A stretch of DNA of 40,493 nt. Source: an uncultured Christensenellaceae bacterium. GTDB lineage: Bacteria; Bacillota; Clostridia; Christensenellales; Borkfalkiaceae. Shown here piece by piece: positions 33,082-40,493 of this stretch (the stretch's first letter is position 1; each line of letters opens with the position of its first letter). Under the pieces are notes generated by a model. The model saw only the letters and a program-made list of their open reading frames with translations. It had not been told where the DNA came from and searched no databases. Location: assembly GCA_910589015.1 (NCBI GenBank), contig CAJUSA010000017.1, positions 1-40,493 on the forward strand, given 5' to 3'. A program made the translations under genes and the position numbers.

Positions 33082-33175
33082 AAAAAACTCTTCCCGTTTT
33101 GGGAAGAGCGTACCGCACAATGCGATTTTGGTGATGAGGAAAATTCTTTATTTGAACTTGCCTTGTTGTTTTGTA
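33082..33175 (-). ncRNA. tracrRNA
   Basis: A minus-strand RNA of about 94 nt that pairs with crRNA and loads Cas9. The 5' end is the anti-repeat: CTTACAAAACAACAAGGC (33177-33160) is a perfect 18-nt complement of the CRISPR repeat. AAG then UUCAAAU gives the canonical bulge and lower stem opposite GUUUGA-GA-GCC, as in Streptococcus pyogenes. A small CGCA-TTG-TGCG hairpin follows, then the terminator CTCTTCCC-AAAA-CGGGAAGAG with TTTTTT (33108-33082). The promoter (33181-33209) places the 5' end close to the start of the anti-repeat, so little 5' trimming is needed. Confidence 0.93.
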
Positions 33176-33180
33176 AGTCT

Positions 33181-33209
33181 ATTATAAACGATCGTGCGGG
33201 AATTGTCAA
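33181..33209 (-). promoter_or_regulatory. tracrRNA promoter
   Basis: On minus: consensus TTGACA (33209-33204), 17 bp, TATAAT (33186-33181). A perfect sigma-A match, so tracrRNA should be abundant. It lies inside the predicted cas9 leader, 29 bp before the ATG. Confidence 0.93.
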
Positions 33210-33237
33210 GAGAAAAAAATAAATTTAAGAGGTACAT

Positions 33238-36200
33238 ATGAAAAAATTTTATCTCGGAATGGACATCGGGACGAATTCGGTGGGTATGGCGTGCACGGAC
33301 GGGGACTACCGTCTTTTGCGCGCCAAGGGCAAAGATTGCTGGGCGGTTCGGTTATTCGATGCCGGTACGACCGCCGAACAGCGGCGCGCATTTCGCACGG
33401 CGCGGCGGCGTCTGGATCGCAGAAAACAGCGTTTGGGTTTTTTACAGGCGTTGTTTGCACCCTATCTCGACGATAAAAATTTCTTTATCCGTTTGAATAA
33501 CAGTCCGTATTATGCCGACGACAAGGCGGACGTGTTGGGCGGCGATAAGAACACGCTGTTTGCCGACGGCGCATATACCGATAAACACTATCATGAGCAA
33601 TTCCCGACGATCTATCATCTGCGCAACGAATTGCAGAATCAACCTGTAGCCGATTTAAGGCTGTATTACCTCGCGTTGCACCATATCGTCAAATACCGCG
33701 GGCATTTCCTGTTTGTGGGCGGAATGGAAGAGGTGCGCGACGCAAATAAACTCTTCGGCGCACTTAATGCCTGCTGTGCGGAACGCTACGGCGATTTTGA
33801 AGCCGTTCCGTATTTTGACCTTGCGCGCATACCGCAAGCCAAGGCGTACCTTCTGGACGGCAATTACGGTGTGCAGGAAAAGCAACGCGCTCTCGAAGGT
33901 TTGTTCGGGAAAGACGCGCTCACGAAAGAGATCATAAAAGGGCTCTGCGGCGCAACGTTAGCGCCGAAAATCCTGTTCGGTGCGGAATACAAAGAAGAAA
34001 AGTCCTTTTCGTTTAAGAAACTGACCGACGAAGGGTTCGAAGCCATGCAGGCATCTTACGGCGACGATTTTGCTTTGCTGCAAGCTATTCGGGCGATATA
34101 CAGTTATATCGTGTTTGAAAAACTGCTCGAAGGGCAGCCGAATATATCCTGCGCAATGATAAAAATATACGAGAATCACAAACGCGATCTGCGTACCCTC
34201 AAAGACTTTTTGCGCGCCAATGCAGACGAAGAAACCTACCGCCGCTTTTTTAAGAGTCCCAAAGAAAAGGCGAATTATGTAAGTTATGTAGGGTACACCA
34301 AAAAAGGCGGCGATAAAATCAAGGTCACGCCCTGCTGCGATGAAGATTTTTTTGCCGGGCTGAAAAAACTGCTCAACGGCTTGCAGAACGTCAAAGATGA
34401 GGGTACGAAGGAAGAAATCTTGCGCAAAGTCGAGGCGGGCAGTTTCCTGCCGAAGATTCTTCATTCCGATAACGGATTGTTTCCGCATCAGGTCAATGAG
34501 GACGAATTGAACCGCATTGTTGCGAACATGGTACGGGCGTTTCCTGCAACGCAGGCGATCGCCGACAAAATTCTGCCCTTGTTTTTGTTCCGCATTCCGT
34601 ATTACGTCGGGCCGTTGACGGGGAAAAACAGTTGGGCGGTCCGGAAAGCGGAAAAGATTACGCCGTGGAACTTCGACGACGTTGTCGATCTGGCGCAGAG
34701 CAACGAACAGTTCATGCGCAATATGACGAATAAATGCACCTATCTGCATGCGGAAGACGTATTGCCGCAGACGTCGATCTGTTATCAGAAGTTCAACGTA
34801 CTCAATCAGATCAATAAATTGCGCATCAACGATCGTCCCGTTTCCGTCGCGCTCAAAAAACGGCTGTTCGACGAATTGTTCCTGACGAAGAAACGGGTGA
34901 CGGACAAAGCCGTTCTGGACTTCCTCGTGCGCAGCGGGGAAATTTCCGAGTCGGAAAAAAGCGGGGTGAAGATCACGGGAAAGGACGGCGAGATCAAAGC
35001 GAGCATGAGTTCGTATCTGCAACTGAAAGCAATTTTGGGCGACTTTGTCGACGAAGATCTTGCGCAGGACGGCGGCGTATGCGAAAATATCATTTTGTGG
35101 CATACGCTCAACACCGACAAGAAGATCGTGGAAAAACTCATTCTGAAAAGTTACGGCGGTCTTCCCGTCATTAAAGAACATATCAAGCAGTTAAAAGGAC
35201 TTTCTTTTCAGAAATTCGGCAGGCTTTCGAAAAAGTTTTTAACCGAATTGCGCGTACAAAGCGGGGAAGCGTGTGGGCTGTCAGTGCTCGATCTGCTGTA
35301 TGAAACGAACGAAAATCTGAACGAAATTCTCTTTCGCGAAGAATACGGATTCGAGGCGCTGATTCGGGCGGAAAACGGGGAAGAACGGACGGAAATTACT
35401 TACGAGGATGTGGAAAAGCTGTATGTTTCGCCTGTCGTGCGGCGCGGAATCTGGCAGGCGCTGTGTATGGCGGACGAATACGTGCAGGCGCTCGGCCGCG
35501 TGCCCGATAAGATTTTTATCGAGGTAACGCGTGATGACGATAAGAAGGGCGATCGGGGGCGCACACAGTCGCGTAAAAACAGACTGTTGGATTGTTATAA
35601 ACGCTTACAGGGTTATGAAGAGGTTGCCGAAGAATTGCGCAAAGACGAAATTACCGATATGCGTTTGCGGCAAGAACGGCTTTACTTATATTTCCGCCAG
35701 TTGGGAAGATGCATGTATTCGGGCGAGCGGATCGATTTCGGGGAATTGAATACCAACCGTTACGACGTCGATCATATTCTGCCCCGTTGCTACATAAAGG
35801 ACGACAGCCTCGATAACAAGGTGCTCGTTCTGCGTTCGAAAAATGCCGAAAAGCGCGATTTGTATCCCTTGCCGCAAGGATTTACGGCGCAACAACCGTT
35901 ATGGAATCTGCTGTTGCAGAAGAATCTGATCGGCGACATCACCTATCAACGCCTGACGCGCATGGAACCGCTTGACGATCAGGATTACAACGATTTTATC
36001 AACCGTCAGAAGGTGATCACCGATCAAACGGTAAAAGCCGTCGCCGAACTCTTAAAACGTAAATATCCCGAAACCAGAATTGTATACAGCAAGGCAAAAA
36101 ACGTATCCGATTTCAAGCAGAAATTCGATTTATTCAAATGCAGAGTCACAAACGATCTGCATCATGCGCGCGACGCCTATCTCAATATCGTCGTCGGAAA

Positions 36201-37245
36201 TGTTTTTGATACCTGCTTTTCGACGCCGTGGGGCATGTATCGGCAGGCGGGGGACGAGTGGCGCCTGTATAATCTGAAAACCATGTTTTTGCGCGACGTT
36301 GCGGGCGCATGGGATAAGAATAACAGCCTTTCCGTCGCAAAACAAACCTTTTTTAGGTGTAGCATGGCGGTAACGCGTTACGCATATTGCGAAAAAGGTG
36401 AGTTCTATAAACAGACGGTATTTTCGCATCACGATACGGCAATCACCGCGCCCAGAAAGGGCAAGGGCGTGTTGAGTAACACCCAACGCTACGGCGGGTA
36501 TAAATCGCAGAAGACGGCTTATTTTGCGATCGTGCAGGCACAGGACAAAAAGGGCAGATCAAGAAAAACCATCGAGGCGGTTCCCGGGCTTGTGCACGAA
36601 CAATGCAAAGACGATCCCGAAGGGTTGAAGAATTATTTCGTAAAATGCGGCTTGAAAGAAGTAACGGTACTTGTGCCGAAAATAAAGTGTAAACAGTTGG
36701 TTTCTTATAACGGCACGCCCGTTTATATAACCGGGGTATCCGGTTCCAGCATCGTTATACAGAATGCGGTGCAGTTGTTTACGGATAACAAAACGGACGA
36801 ATACGTCAAAGCATTGTCGGAATTTACCGAGCGGAATAAGGGAAAGACCGTCGAAAAGGACGAGGAAGTATACGTCGTCAAAACCAACCGTATGGGCGAA
36901 GTAAAATTGGCGATCGACCGCGAAAAAAATCTCGTGCTGTATGACATGCTGATGGATAAGCTTCGTCAAAAAATATACGGCGGATTATCGATTTGTTCCA
37001 GTTTTCTTGCCACCTTACGGAAGGGACGGGATAAGTTTAACGGATTGAAGGTTGTCGAACAAGTTCAGGTATTGTTAAATATCTTTGATTTTTTCCACTG
37101 TAATGCAAAAAATTCCGATTTGACCTTGATCGGCGCAGGGAAAAATGTAGGAAATTTTGCGTTCGGCAAAGACATAACGGACGATGATTTCCGTCTGATC
37201 GGGCAATCGCCTTGCGGGCTGGCTGTACGGGAACGGAAGATATAA
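33238..37245 (+). CDS. cas9: Cas9 endonuclease, type II-A
   Basis: A 1,335-residue RNA-guided nuclease that cuts both strands of target DNA. RuvC-I nucleophile D9 in LGMDIGTNSVG; arginine-rich bridge helix about 49-70 (RRAFRTARRRLDRRKQRLG); RuvC-II E762 in IFIEVTRDDD; HNH domain with D845, H846 and N869 (YDVDHILPRCYIKDDSLDNK, then RSKNAEK); RuvC-III H976 and D979 in HHARDAYLN. The C-terminal 250 residues hold the PAM-interacting region. Length and architecture match II-A enzymes and no key residue is missing. Ribosome site TTAAGAGG. The cas1, cas2 and csn2 genes follow with overlaps or 1-nt gaps, so this is one operon. Confidence 0.98.
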   Translation: MKKFYLGMDIGTNSVGMACTDGDYRLLRAKGKDCWAVRLFDAGTTAEQRRAFRTARRRLDRRKQRLGFLQALFAPYLDDKNFFIRLNNSPYYADDKADVLGGDKNTLFADGAYTDKHYHEQFPTIYHLRNELQNQPVADLRLYYLALHHIVKYRGHFLFVGGMEEVRDANKLFGALNACCAERYGDFEAVPYFDLARIPQAKAYLLDGNYGVQEKQRALEGLFGKDALTKEIIKGLCGATLAPKILFGAEYKEEKSFSFKKLTDEGFEAMQASYGDDFALLQAIRAIYSYIVFEKLLEGQPNISCAMIKIYENHKRDLRTLKDFLRANADEETYRRFFKSPKEKANYVSYVGYTKKGGDKIKVTPCCDEDFFAGLKKLLNGLQNVKDEGTKEEILRKVEAGSFLPKILHSDNGLFPHQVNEDELNRIVANMVRAFPATQAIADKILPLFLFRIPYYVGPLTGKNSWAVRKAEKITPWNFDDVVDLAQSNEQFMRNMTNKCTYLHAEDVLPQTSICYQKFNVLNQINKLRINDRPVSVALKKRLFDELFLTKKRVTDKAVLDFLVRSGEISESEKSGVKITGKDGEIKASMSSYLQLKAILGDFVDEDLAQDGGVCENIILWHTLNTDKKIVEKLILKSYGGLPVIKEHIKQLKGLSFQKFGRLSKKFLTELRVQSGEACGLSVLDLLYETNENLNEILFREEYGFEALIRAENGEERTEITYEDVEKLYVSPVVRRGIWQALCMADEYVQALGRVPDKIFIEVTRDDDKKGDRGRTQSRKNRLLDCYKRLQGYEEVAEELRKDEITDMRLRQERLYLYFRQLGRCMYSGERIDFGELNTNRYDVDHILPRCYIKDDSLDNKVLVLRSKNAEKRDLYPLPQGFTAQQPLWNLLLQKNLIGDITYQRLTRMEPLDDQDYNDFINRQKVITDQTVKAVAELLKRKYPETRIVYSKAKNVSDFKQKFDLFKCRVTNDLHHARDAYLNIVVGNVFDTCFSTPWGMYRQAGDEWRLYNLKTMFLRDVAGAWDKNNSLSVAKQTFFRCSMAVTRYAYCEKGEFYKQTVFSHHDTAITAPRKGKGVLSNTQRYGGYKSQKTAYFAIVQAQDKKGRSRKTIEAVPGLVHEQCKDDPEGLKNYFVKCGLKEVTVLVPKIKCKQLVSYNGTPVYITGVSGSSIVIQNAVQLFTDNKTDEYVKALSEFTERNKGKTVEKDEEVYVVKTNRMGEVKLAIDREKNLVLYDMLMDKLRQKIYGGLSICSSFLATLRKGRDKFNGLKVVEQVQVLLNIFDFFHCNAKNSDLTLIGAGKNVGNFAFGKDITDDDFRLIGQSPCGLAVRERKI

Positions 37246-37246
37246 G

Positions 37247-38132
37247 ATGGGGTTTCGCATCGTAATCGTCAATTCGCGTTGTAAACTCGAAACTCGACTG
37301 AATTATCTTGTCGTGCGCGGCGAAAGCGAAAAGAAGATTTACATTCACGAGATCAACACGCTTATCGTACAGAGTACGGCGGTATCGCTTACCGCCGCGC
37401 TTTTGTCGGTCTTGATGGAACATCGCGTCAAGGTGATTTTTTGCGATGAAAAGTGTAATCCGCAGGCAGAGCTTGTTCCGTATTACGGCGCGCATAACAC
37501 GTCGAAACGTTATAAATGGCAGTTCTCCCGATCGGAAGAAACAAAGGCGCAAATATGGCAGGTGATAATCCGACGGAAAATTTTCAATCAGGCGGATTTT
37601 TTGGAACAACTCGGTTTCGGAAAAGAGGCGGGCATGTTGCGCGGTTACGCGCAAGATGTGCAAGAAGGCGATGCGAGCAATCGGGAAGGACATGCCGCTA
37701 AGGTTTATTTTAACTGCATTTCTTCCCGAGGGTTCGTCGCGTCGGAACGGCGGATTTGTAAACGCATGCCTGAATTACGGTTACGCTGTTCTGCTCTCGG
37801 CATTTAATCGGGAAATTGTGGCGGCGGGGCTGTTGACGCAGTTGGGGATCTGGCACGATAACGAATTCAACGCTTTTAATTTTTCGTGTGATTTGCTTGA
37901 ACCATTCCGCCCGATCGTCGACGAAACGGCTTTGACGATGGAAGCGGACGATAAGAATTTCAAACGCAAAATGGCGAATATCCTCAATTTCAGTGTGCTG
38001 ATGGAAGGAAAAAACACAACTTTGGATCTTGCGATTCGCCGCCATGTGCGCAGCGTGCTTTCGGCGTTGGAAACGGACGACGTTTCACAGATCGTTTTTC
38101 CGGAAGAGATTAAGATAGAAAATGAATTTTAG
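37247..38132 (+). pseudogene. cas1: cas1 with a one-base frameshift
   Basis: Cas1 is the integrase that inserts new spacers with Cas2. The first frame (37247-37807) reads a normal II-A Cas1 start (GFRIVIVNSRCKLETRLNYL) through the catalytic Glu in SNREGHAAKVYFN, then turns to nonsense. The correct continuation (VNACLNYGYAVLLSAFNREI, catalytic His in WHDNEF, catalytic Glu in LEPFRPIVDE) is in the +1 frame. Skipping one base within CGGCGG (37748-37753) joins them and leaves 14 residues between YFN and VNA, as between YFN and INA in S. pyogenes Cas1 from memory. The repaired protein would be 294 residues, the normal length. The break separates the active-site residues, so this copy should not integrate spacers unless frameshifting occurs or the base is a sequencing error. 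Confidence 0.9.
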
Positions 38133-38442
38133 ATATATGAGATTGTTGTTATTTTTTGATTTACCGATGGAAACCTCGAAAAACAGGCACGATTACGCCG
38201 TTTTTCATAAATTTCTTATCAAAAGCGGGTTTATTATGATGCAGAAATCGGTTTATTCCAAATTAGTTGTAAACGGCGTGATCAGTCAGGCGGAAAAGGC
38301 GCGCGTCGGAAAAAATCTGCCGCCCGAGGGCATCGTGGAATTGTTGGAAATTACCGAAAATCAATTTTCGAAAATAGAATATCTGGTAGGAAAAAATCAG
38401 AGTACGGTGGAAGAAAGCATGAACAGGCTTGTAGAAATATGA
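38122..38442 (+). CDS. cas2: CRISPR adaptation protein Cas2
   Basis: A 106-residue ferredoxin-fold protein; Cas2 dimers bridge two Cas1 dimers during spacer integration. The N-terminus RYMRLLLFFDLPMETSKNRHDY has the hallmark strand with DLP; FIMMQKSVYSKLVVN follows. It overlaps cas1 by 11 bp and csn2 by 4 bp (ATGA). It appears intact, although its Cas1 partner is broken. Confidence 0.95.
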   Translation: MNFRYMRLLLFFDLPMETSKNRHDYAVFHKFLIKSGFIMMQKSVYSKLVVNGVISQAEKARVGKNLPPEGIVELLEITENQFSKIEYLVGKNQSTVEESMNRLVEI

Positions 38443-39128
38443 AAATTTCTTGTGTGTATTTTGAAACGTCCATTGTTTTAGAGGATGATCATCCCTTCGT
38501 TTTATGCATTGAAAATCCGCATGAGTATTATAAGATGATCCGTGAGTTGACGCTTGCGCTCGGCGGCGAGCAATCGGAATTTACATTCTGGGAAAACGGG
38601 GTGCAGGTTCGTGCGGATAAGTCGGGCGAGATTCTGACCGATTTGTTTACGTTTGAATTAACGGATAAAAAAATCACGACGCTGTTATATAAGCATTTGC
38701 AGCAGAGTATTATGTCGGGATCGTTTTTGTTGCGTTATCAAGAAGTCAGCGCGGAAGTGGAACGGTTTCTTTCGGAACTATGTGCGGCAGAAAATTTTGC
38801 GTTGGATTATGAATCTGTTTCTGCGGAAGCGATATTAAAAGGGTGTTCGGTAAAACCTGCCCAAGATTACGATAGCTTACTTGAAAAAATTATATGCTAT
38901 CTCAATCTATTCGCGCAGTTGAAGGGAATTTCGTTTTTCGTGTTTGTCGGATTAAAGAGCGTGCTGACCGATGACGAACTGAAATTGTTATACCGCCATT
39001 GTTCTTTGCATAAAATATCCCTTTTATTAATGGAAAACGGCAAGAAACGTTCTCTTCTTGCAAACGAAAGAGCTATAATTCTTACCAATGATTTGTGCGA
39101 ATTAGTTGAAAATATCTTTGAAATGTGA
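38439..39128 (+). CDS. csn2: Csn2, type II-A signature protein
   Basis: A 229-residue protein; Csn2 forms tetrameric rings on DNA ends and is needed for spacer acquisition. Csn2-like features: start MKISCVYFE, IENPHEYYKMIRELTLAL, LLEKIICYLNLFAQLKGISFFVFVGLKSVLTDDEL and a C-terminal ILTNDLCELVENIF. Its presence, without cas4, marks the locus as II-A. The array promoter lies within its last codons. Confidence 0.92.
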   Translation: MKISCVYFETSIVLEDDHPFVLCIENPHEYYKMIRELTLALGGEQSEFTFWENGVQVRADKSGEILTDLFTFELTDKKITTLLYKHLQQSIMSGSFLLRYQEVSAEVERFLSELCAAENFALDYESVSAEAILKGCSVKPAQDYDSLLEKIICYLNLFAQLKGISFFVFVGLKSVLTDDELKLLYRHCSLHKISLLLMENGKKRSLLANERAIILTNDLCELVENIFEM

Positions 39129-39134
39129 TAAAAT
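39106..39134 (+). promoter_or_regulatory. CRISPR array promoter
   Basis: TTGAAA (39106-39111), 17 bp, TAAAAT (39129-39134), spanning the csn2 stop codon. Pre-crRNA would begin near 39141. Confidence 0.75.
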
Positions 39135-39140
39135 CATTAT

Positions 39141-39203
39141 GCGTAGATTTGGTTTTACAAAAACAACTGCACGGCGGTGCACGTTCTTATTCGCTCATTT
39201 GAG
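39141..39203 (+). promoter_or_regulatory. CRISPR leader with ATTTGAG anchor
   Basis: The transcribed leader ends with ATTTGAG (39197-39203) directly against the first repeat. This heptamer is the leader-anchoring sequence that directs polarised spacer insertion in type II-A systems. Its place confirms that the csn2 side is the new-spacer end. Confidence 0.8.
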
Positions 39204-39503
39204 GTTTGAGAGCCTTGTTGTTTTGTAAGACTGTAAAATAGATACACGCCATCTTTCCCCACTGCTTTGGTTTGAGAGCCTTGTTGTTTTGTAAGACTGT
39301 AAAATTGCCAGAAATTATCAAGAAGTTTGCCGATCGTTTGAGAGCCTTGTTGTTTTGTAAGACTGTAAAATAACAAACGTGACCGACGTTGCCGTCGAAT
39401 CGTTTGAGAGCCTTGTTGTTTTGTAAGACTGTAAAACAATTTCAAGAGAAGTACCGCGCGCACATGGGTTTGAGAGCCTTGTTGTTTTGCGACGAAATGT
39501 AAT
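39204..39503 (+). CRISPR. Type II-A CRISPR array, 5 repeats and 4 spacers
   Basis: The 36-nt repeats begin GTTTGAGAGCCTTGTTGTTT and end GACTGTAAAAT, at 39204, 39270, 39336, 39402 and 39468. All four spacers are exactly 30 nt (39240-39269, 39306-39335, 39372-39401, 39438-39467), a period of 66 bp. The first three repeats are identical; the fourth differs only in its last base (C); the fifth matches for 22 nt and then decays, as expected at the oldest end. The repeat strand pairs with the tracrRNA, so crRNAs come from the plus strand. I found no spacer target in this window by eye. Confidence 0.98.
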
Positions 39504-39719
39504 TTTATATTTTTGCGGGTTCATGGCAAGAAAGGATTGCGTTTTTTTGGCAAGTATGTTATAATGAATTGCTAAAAGGTGTTAAAAAAGTACAAAAATT
39601 TCTAAAATTTTGAAAAAAATTCGCTTTGATGTAATAACATCTAAAATCAGTAGTACGAAATACTTTATGCTGTTGAGAAATATGCCTTAAAATGTTGTAA
39701 AAAGCATACGAGGTATATG
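39504..39719. other. Region after the array, with the promoter of the XRE gene
   Basis: No gene. A promoter lies at 39537-39565 (TTGCGT, 17 bp, TATAAT with extended TGT), giving a leader of about 150 nt. Within it, GATGT-AATA-ACATC (39628-39641) and AGTA-CGAAA-TACT (near 39652) are short inverted repeats that could be binding sites for the XRE regulator downstream. Confidence 0.55.
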
Positions 39720-40061
39720 ATGGATAAAAAGAAAATCGTGGCGCGGATCGACGAGTTGATGCGTGAAAAACACATCACAAGCTACGAATTGCGCGAAAAC
39801 GCGGAAATATCCACAACGGTTTATCAGTGGCGTAAGAACGCGCAACGCGACAAAGAGCGGGTGCCTTCGTTGCGGTCGATTGAAAAGATATGCGATTATC
39901 TGGGTGTTTCGCTCGCATACTTTTTTTCTTTTGAGCACGACGATCAGACGGACGTGCAGAACAGCGAATTATATCGGGCAATCGTTTCGCTGACCGACGG
40001 TCAGAAGAACGCCGTGTGCGAGATTATAGAACAGTTTAACAAAGCCAACGAGAGAGAATAA
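39720..40061 (+). CDS. XRE-family HTH regulator
   Basis: A 113-residue protein: HTH domain 1-70 (IVARIDELMREKHITSYELRE, recognition around ISTTVYQWRKN, then LRSIEKICDYLGVSLAYFFSF) and a short helical tail (AIVSLTDGQKNAVCEIIEQF) that may dimerise. Two adjacent ATGs exist at 39717 and 39720; spacing to GAGG favours 39720. It precedes a sigma factor by 17 nt and may control it. Confidence 0.85.
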   Translation: MDKKKIVARIDELMREKHITSYELRENAEISTTVYQWRKNAQRDKERVPSLRSIEKICDYLGVSLAYFFSFEHDDQTDVQNSELYRAIVSLTDGQKNAVCEIIEQFNKANERE

Positions 40062-40078
40062 GATTTTAATTACGAAAG

Positions 40079-40493
40079 ATGAACGAAGTTTTTGATTTCC
40101 AGAATTTGATTGAACGTATGGGCAAACGCGAAGAAAAAGCGTTCGAAGAATTTTATGAACGCTTCGGCAAGTTGATGTATGCAATCGCGGTGCCGAGAAC
40201 GACTTCGAAATTCGATGCGGAAGAAGTCGTCGACGATGCGCTCACGAAAGTTTGGAGAATGGCGCCGAAACTGAAAGTTGAAAATATCAATCCCGCGGGT
40301 TGGATTGCAACGTTGGTAAAGCGCATTGCGATCGATAAATACCGCCGCAACCAACGGATGAGCACCGACGAGCTTTTTATTATGCCGTATTACGATAAAG
40401 AGATCGATCGGATCATCGATAACGATACGTTCATGTACTTGATCGATCCGTTGAACGAAAGAGAGAAGGAAATTCTCATATACAAAAATATGG
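40079..40493 (+). CDS. Sigma-70 family (ECF-like) factor, 3' end outside window
   Basis: The first 138 residues are present. Region 2 runs about 14-85: KAFEEFYERFGKLMYAIAV, DAEEVVDDALTKVWRMAPK and NPAGWIATLVKRIAIDKYRRNQR. Region 4 begins with LNEREKEILIYKNM at the window edge. It would direct RNA polymerase to a special promoter set. The ribosome site is weak (ACGAAAG), and translation may be coupled to the XRE gene 17 nt upstream. No anti-sigma gene is visible yet. Confidence 0.88.
   Translation, partial: MNEVFDFQNLIERMGKREEKAFEEFYERFGKLMYAIAVPRTTSKFDAEEVVDDALTKVWRMAPKLKVENINPAGWIATLVKRIAIDKYRRNQRMSTDELFIMPYYDKEIDRIIDNDTFMYLIDPLNEREKEILIYKNM

Noticed and set aside
37740..37760. Programmed +1 frameshifting in cas1
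   Set aside because: No slippery sequence, Shine-Dalgarno stimulator or in-frame stop typical of known +1 sites is visible at CGGCGG, and II-A cas1 genes are not known to use it. A mutation is simpler.
39240..39467. Self-targeting spacers
   Set aside because: By eye none of the four spacers matches another part of the window; a full genome search is needed to exclude it elsewhere.

Overview
The window looks like chromosomal DNA of an anaerobic Gram-positive bacterium of the class Clostridia, probably a gut or host-associated lineage. The reasons are strong AGGAGG-type ribosome sites, a bacterial type A-like RNase P RNA, pyruvate phosphate dikinase, a collagen-like GXT protein, CUT1 sugar transport without a local ATPase, and a type II-A CRISPR system. 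An uncultured Christensenellales-like lineage is a guess only. No rRNA or tRNA gene was seen. Most of the window has moderately high GC; positions of about 12,280-18,070 are clearly AT-rich.

Layout. 1-2,486: truncated collagen-like protein (minus), a membrane protein behind a promoter holding a G9 tract, and two small unknown genes around a perfect palindrome. 2,558-3,176: rnpB, whose last 43 nt are repeated 211 bp downstream before the terminator. 3,178-12,238: housekeeping and metabolism: PfoR-like membrane protein with a leader attenuator, M18 aminopeptidase, GH13 enzyme, glyA, a zinc-ribbon membrane protein divergent from an XRE regulator with two shared operators, and ppdK.

12,280-18,070: an AT-rich island with a large serine recombinase, a DUF3990/XRE toxin-antitoxin-like operon with two operators, a DGQHR (DndB-like) gene and an overlapping partner gene broken by an in-frame TAG. 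A 17/18-nt repeat lies at both edges.

18,145-32,929: a mannan utilisation locus. It holds a surface GH26 beta-mannanase-type enzyme, a divergent RpiR/SIS regulator, and one long operon: GH38 alpha-mannosidase, ROK kinase, mannose-6-phosphate isomerase fusion, ABC binding protein and two permeases, a four-module surface protein and a GH76 lipoprotein. Together they suggest surface cutting of mannan, import of oligosaccharides, cytosolic release of mannose, phosphorylation, and isomerisation to fructose-6-phosphate.

33,082-39,503: a type II-A CRISPR-Cas locus: tracrRNA (minus), cas9, cas1, cas2, csn2 and a four-spacer array. Cas9 keeps its catalytic residues, so interference looks intact. cas1 carries a one-base frameshift, so spacer acquisition looks lost. 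The predicted cas9 mRNA leader is antisense to the whole tracrRNA. 39,720-40,493: an XRE regulator and the start of a sigma-70 family factor, cut by the window end.
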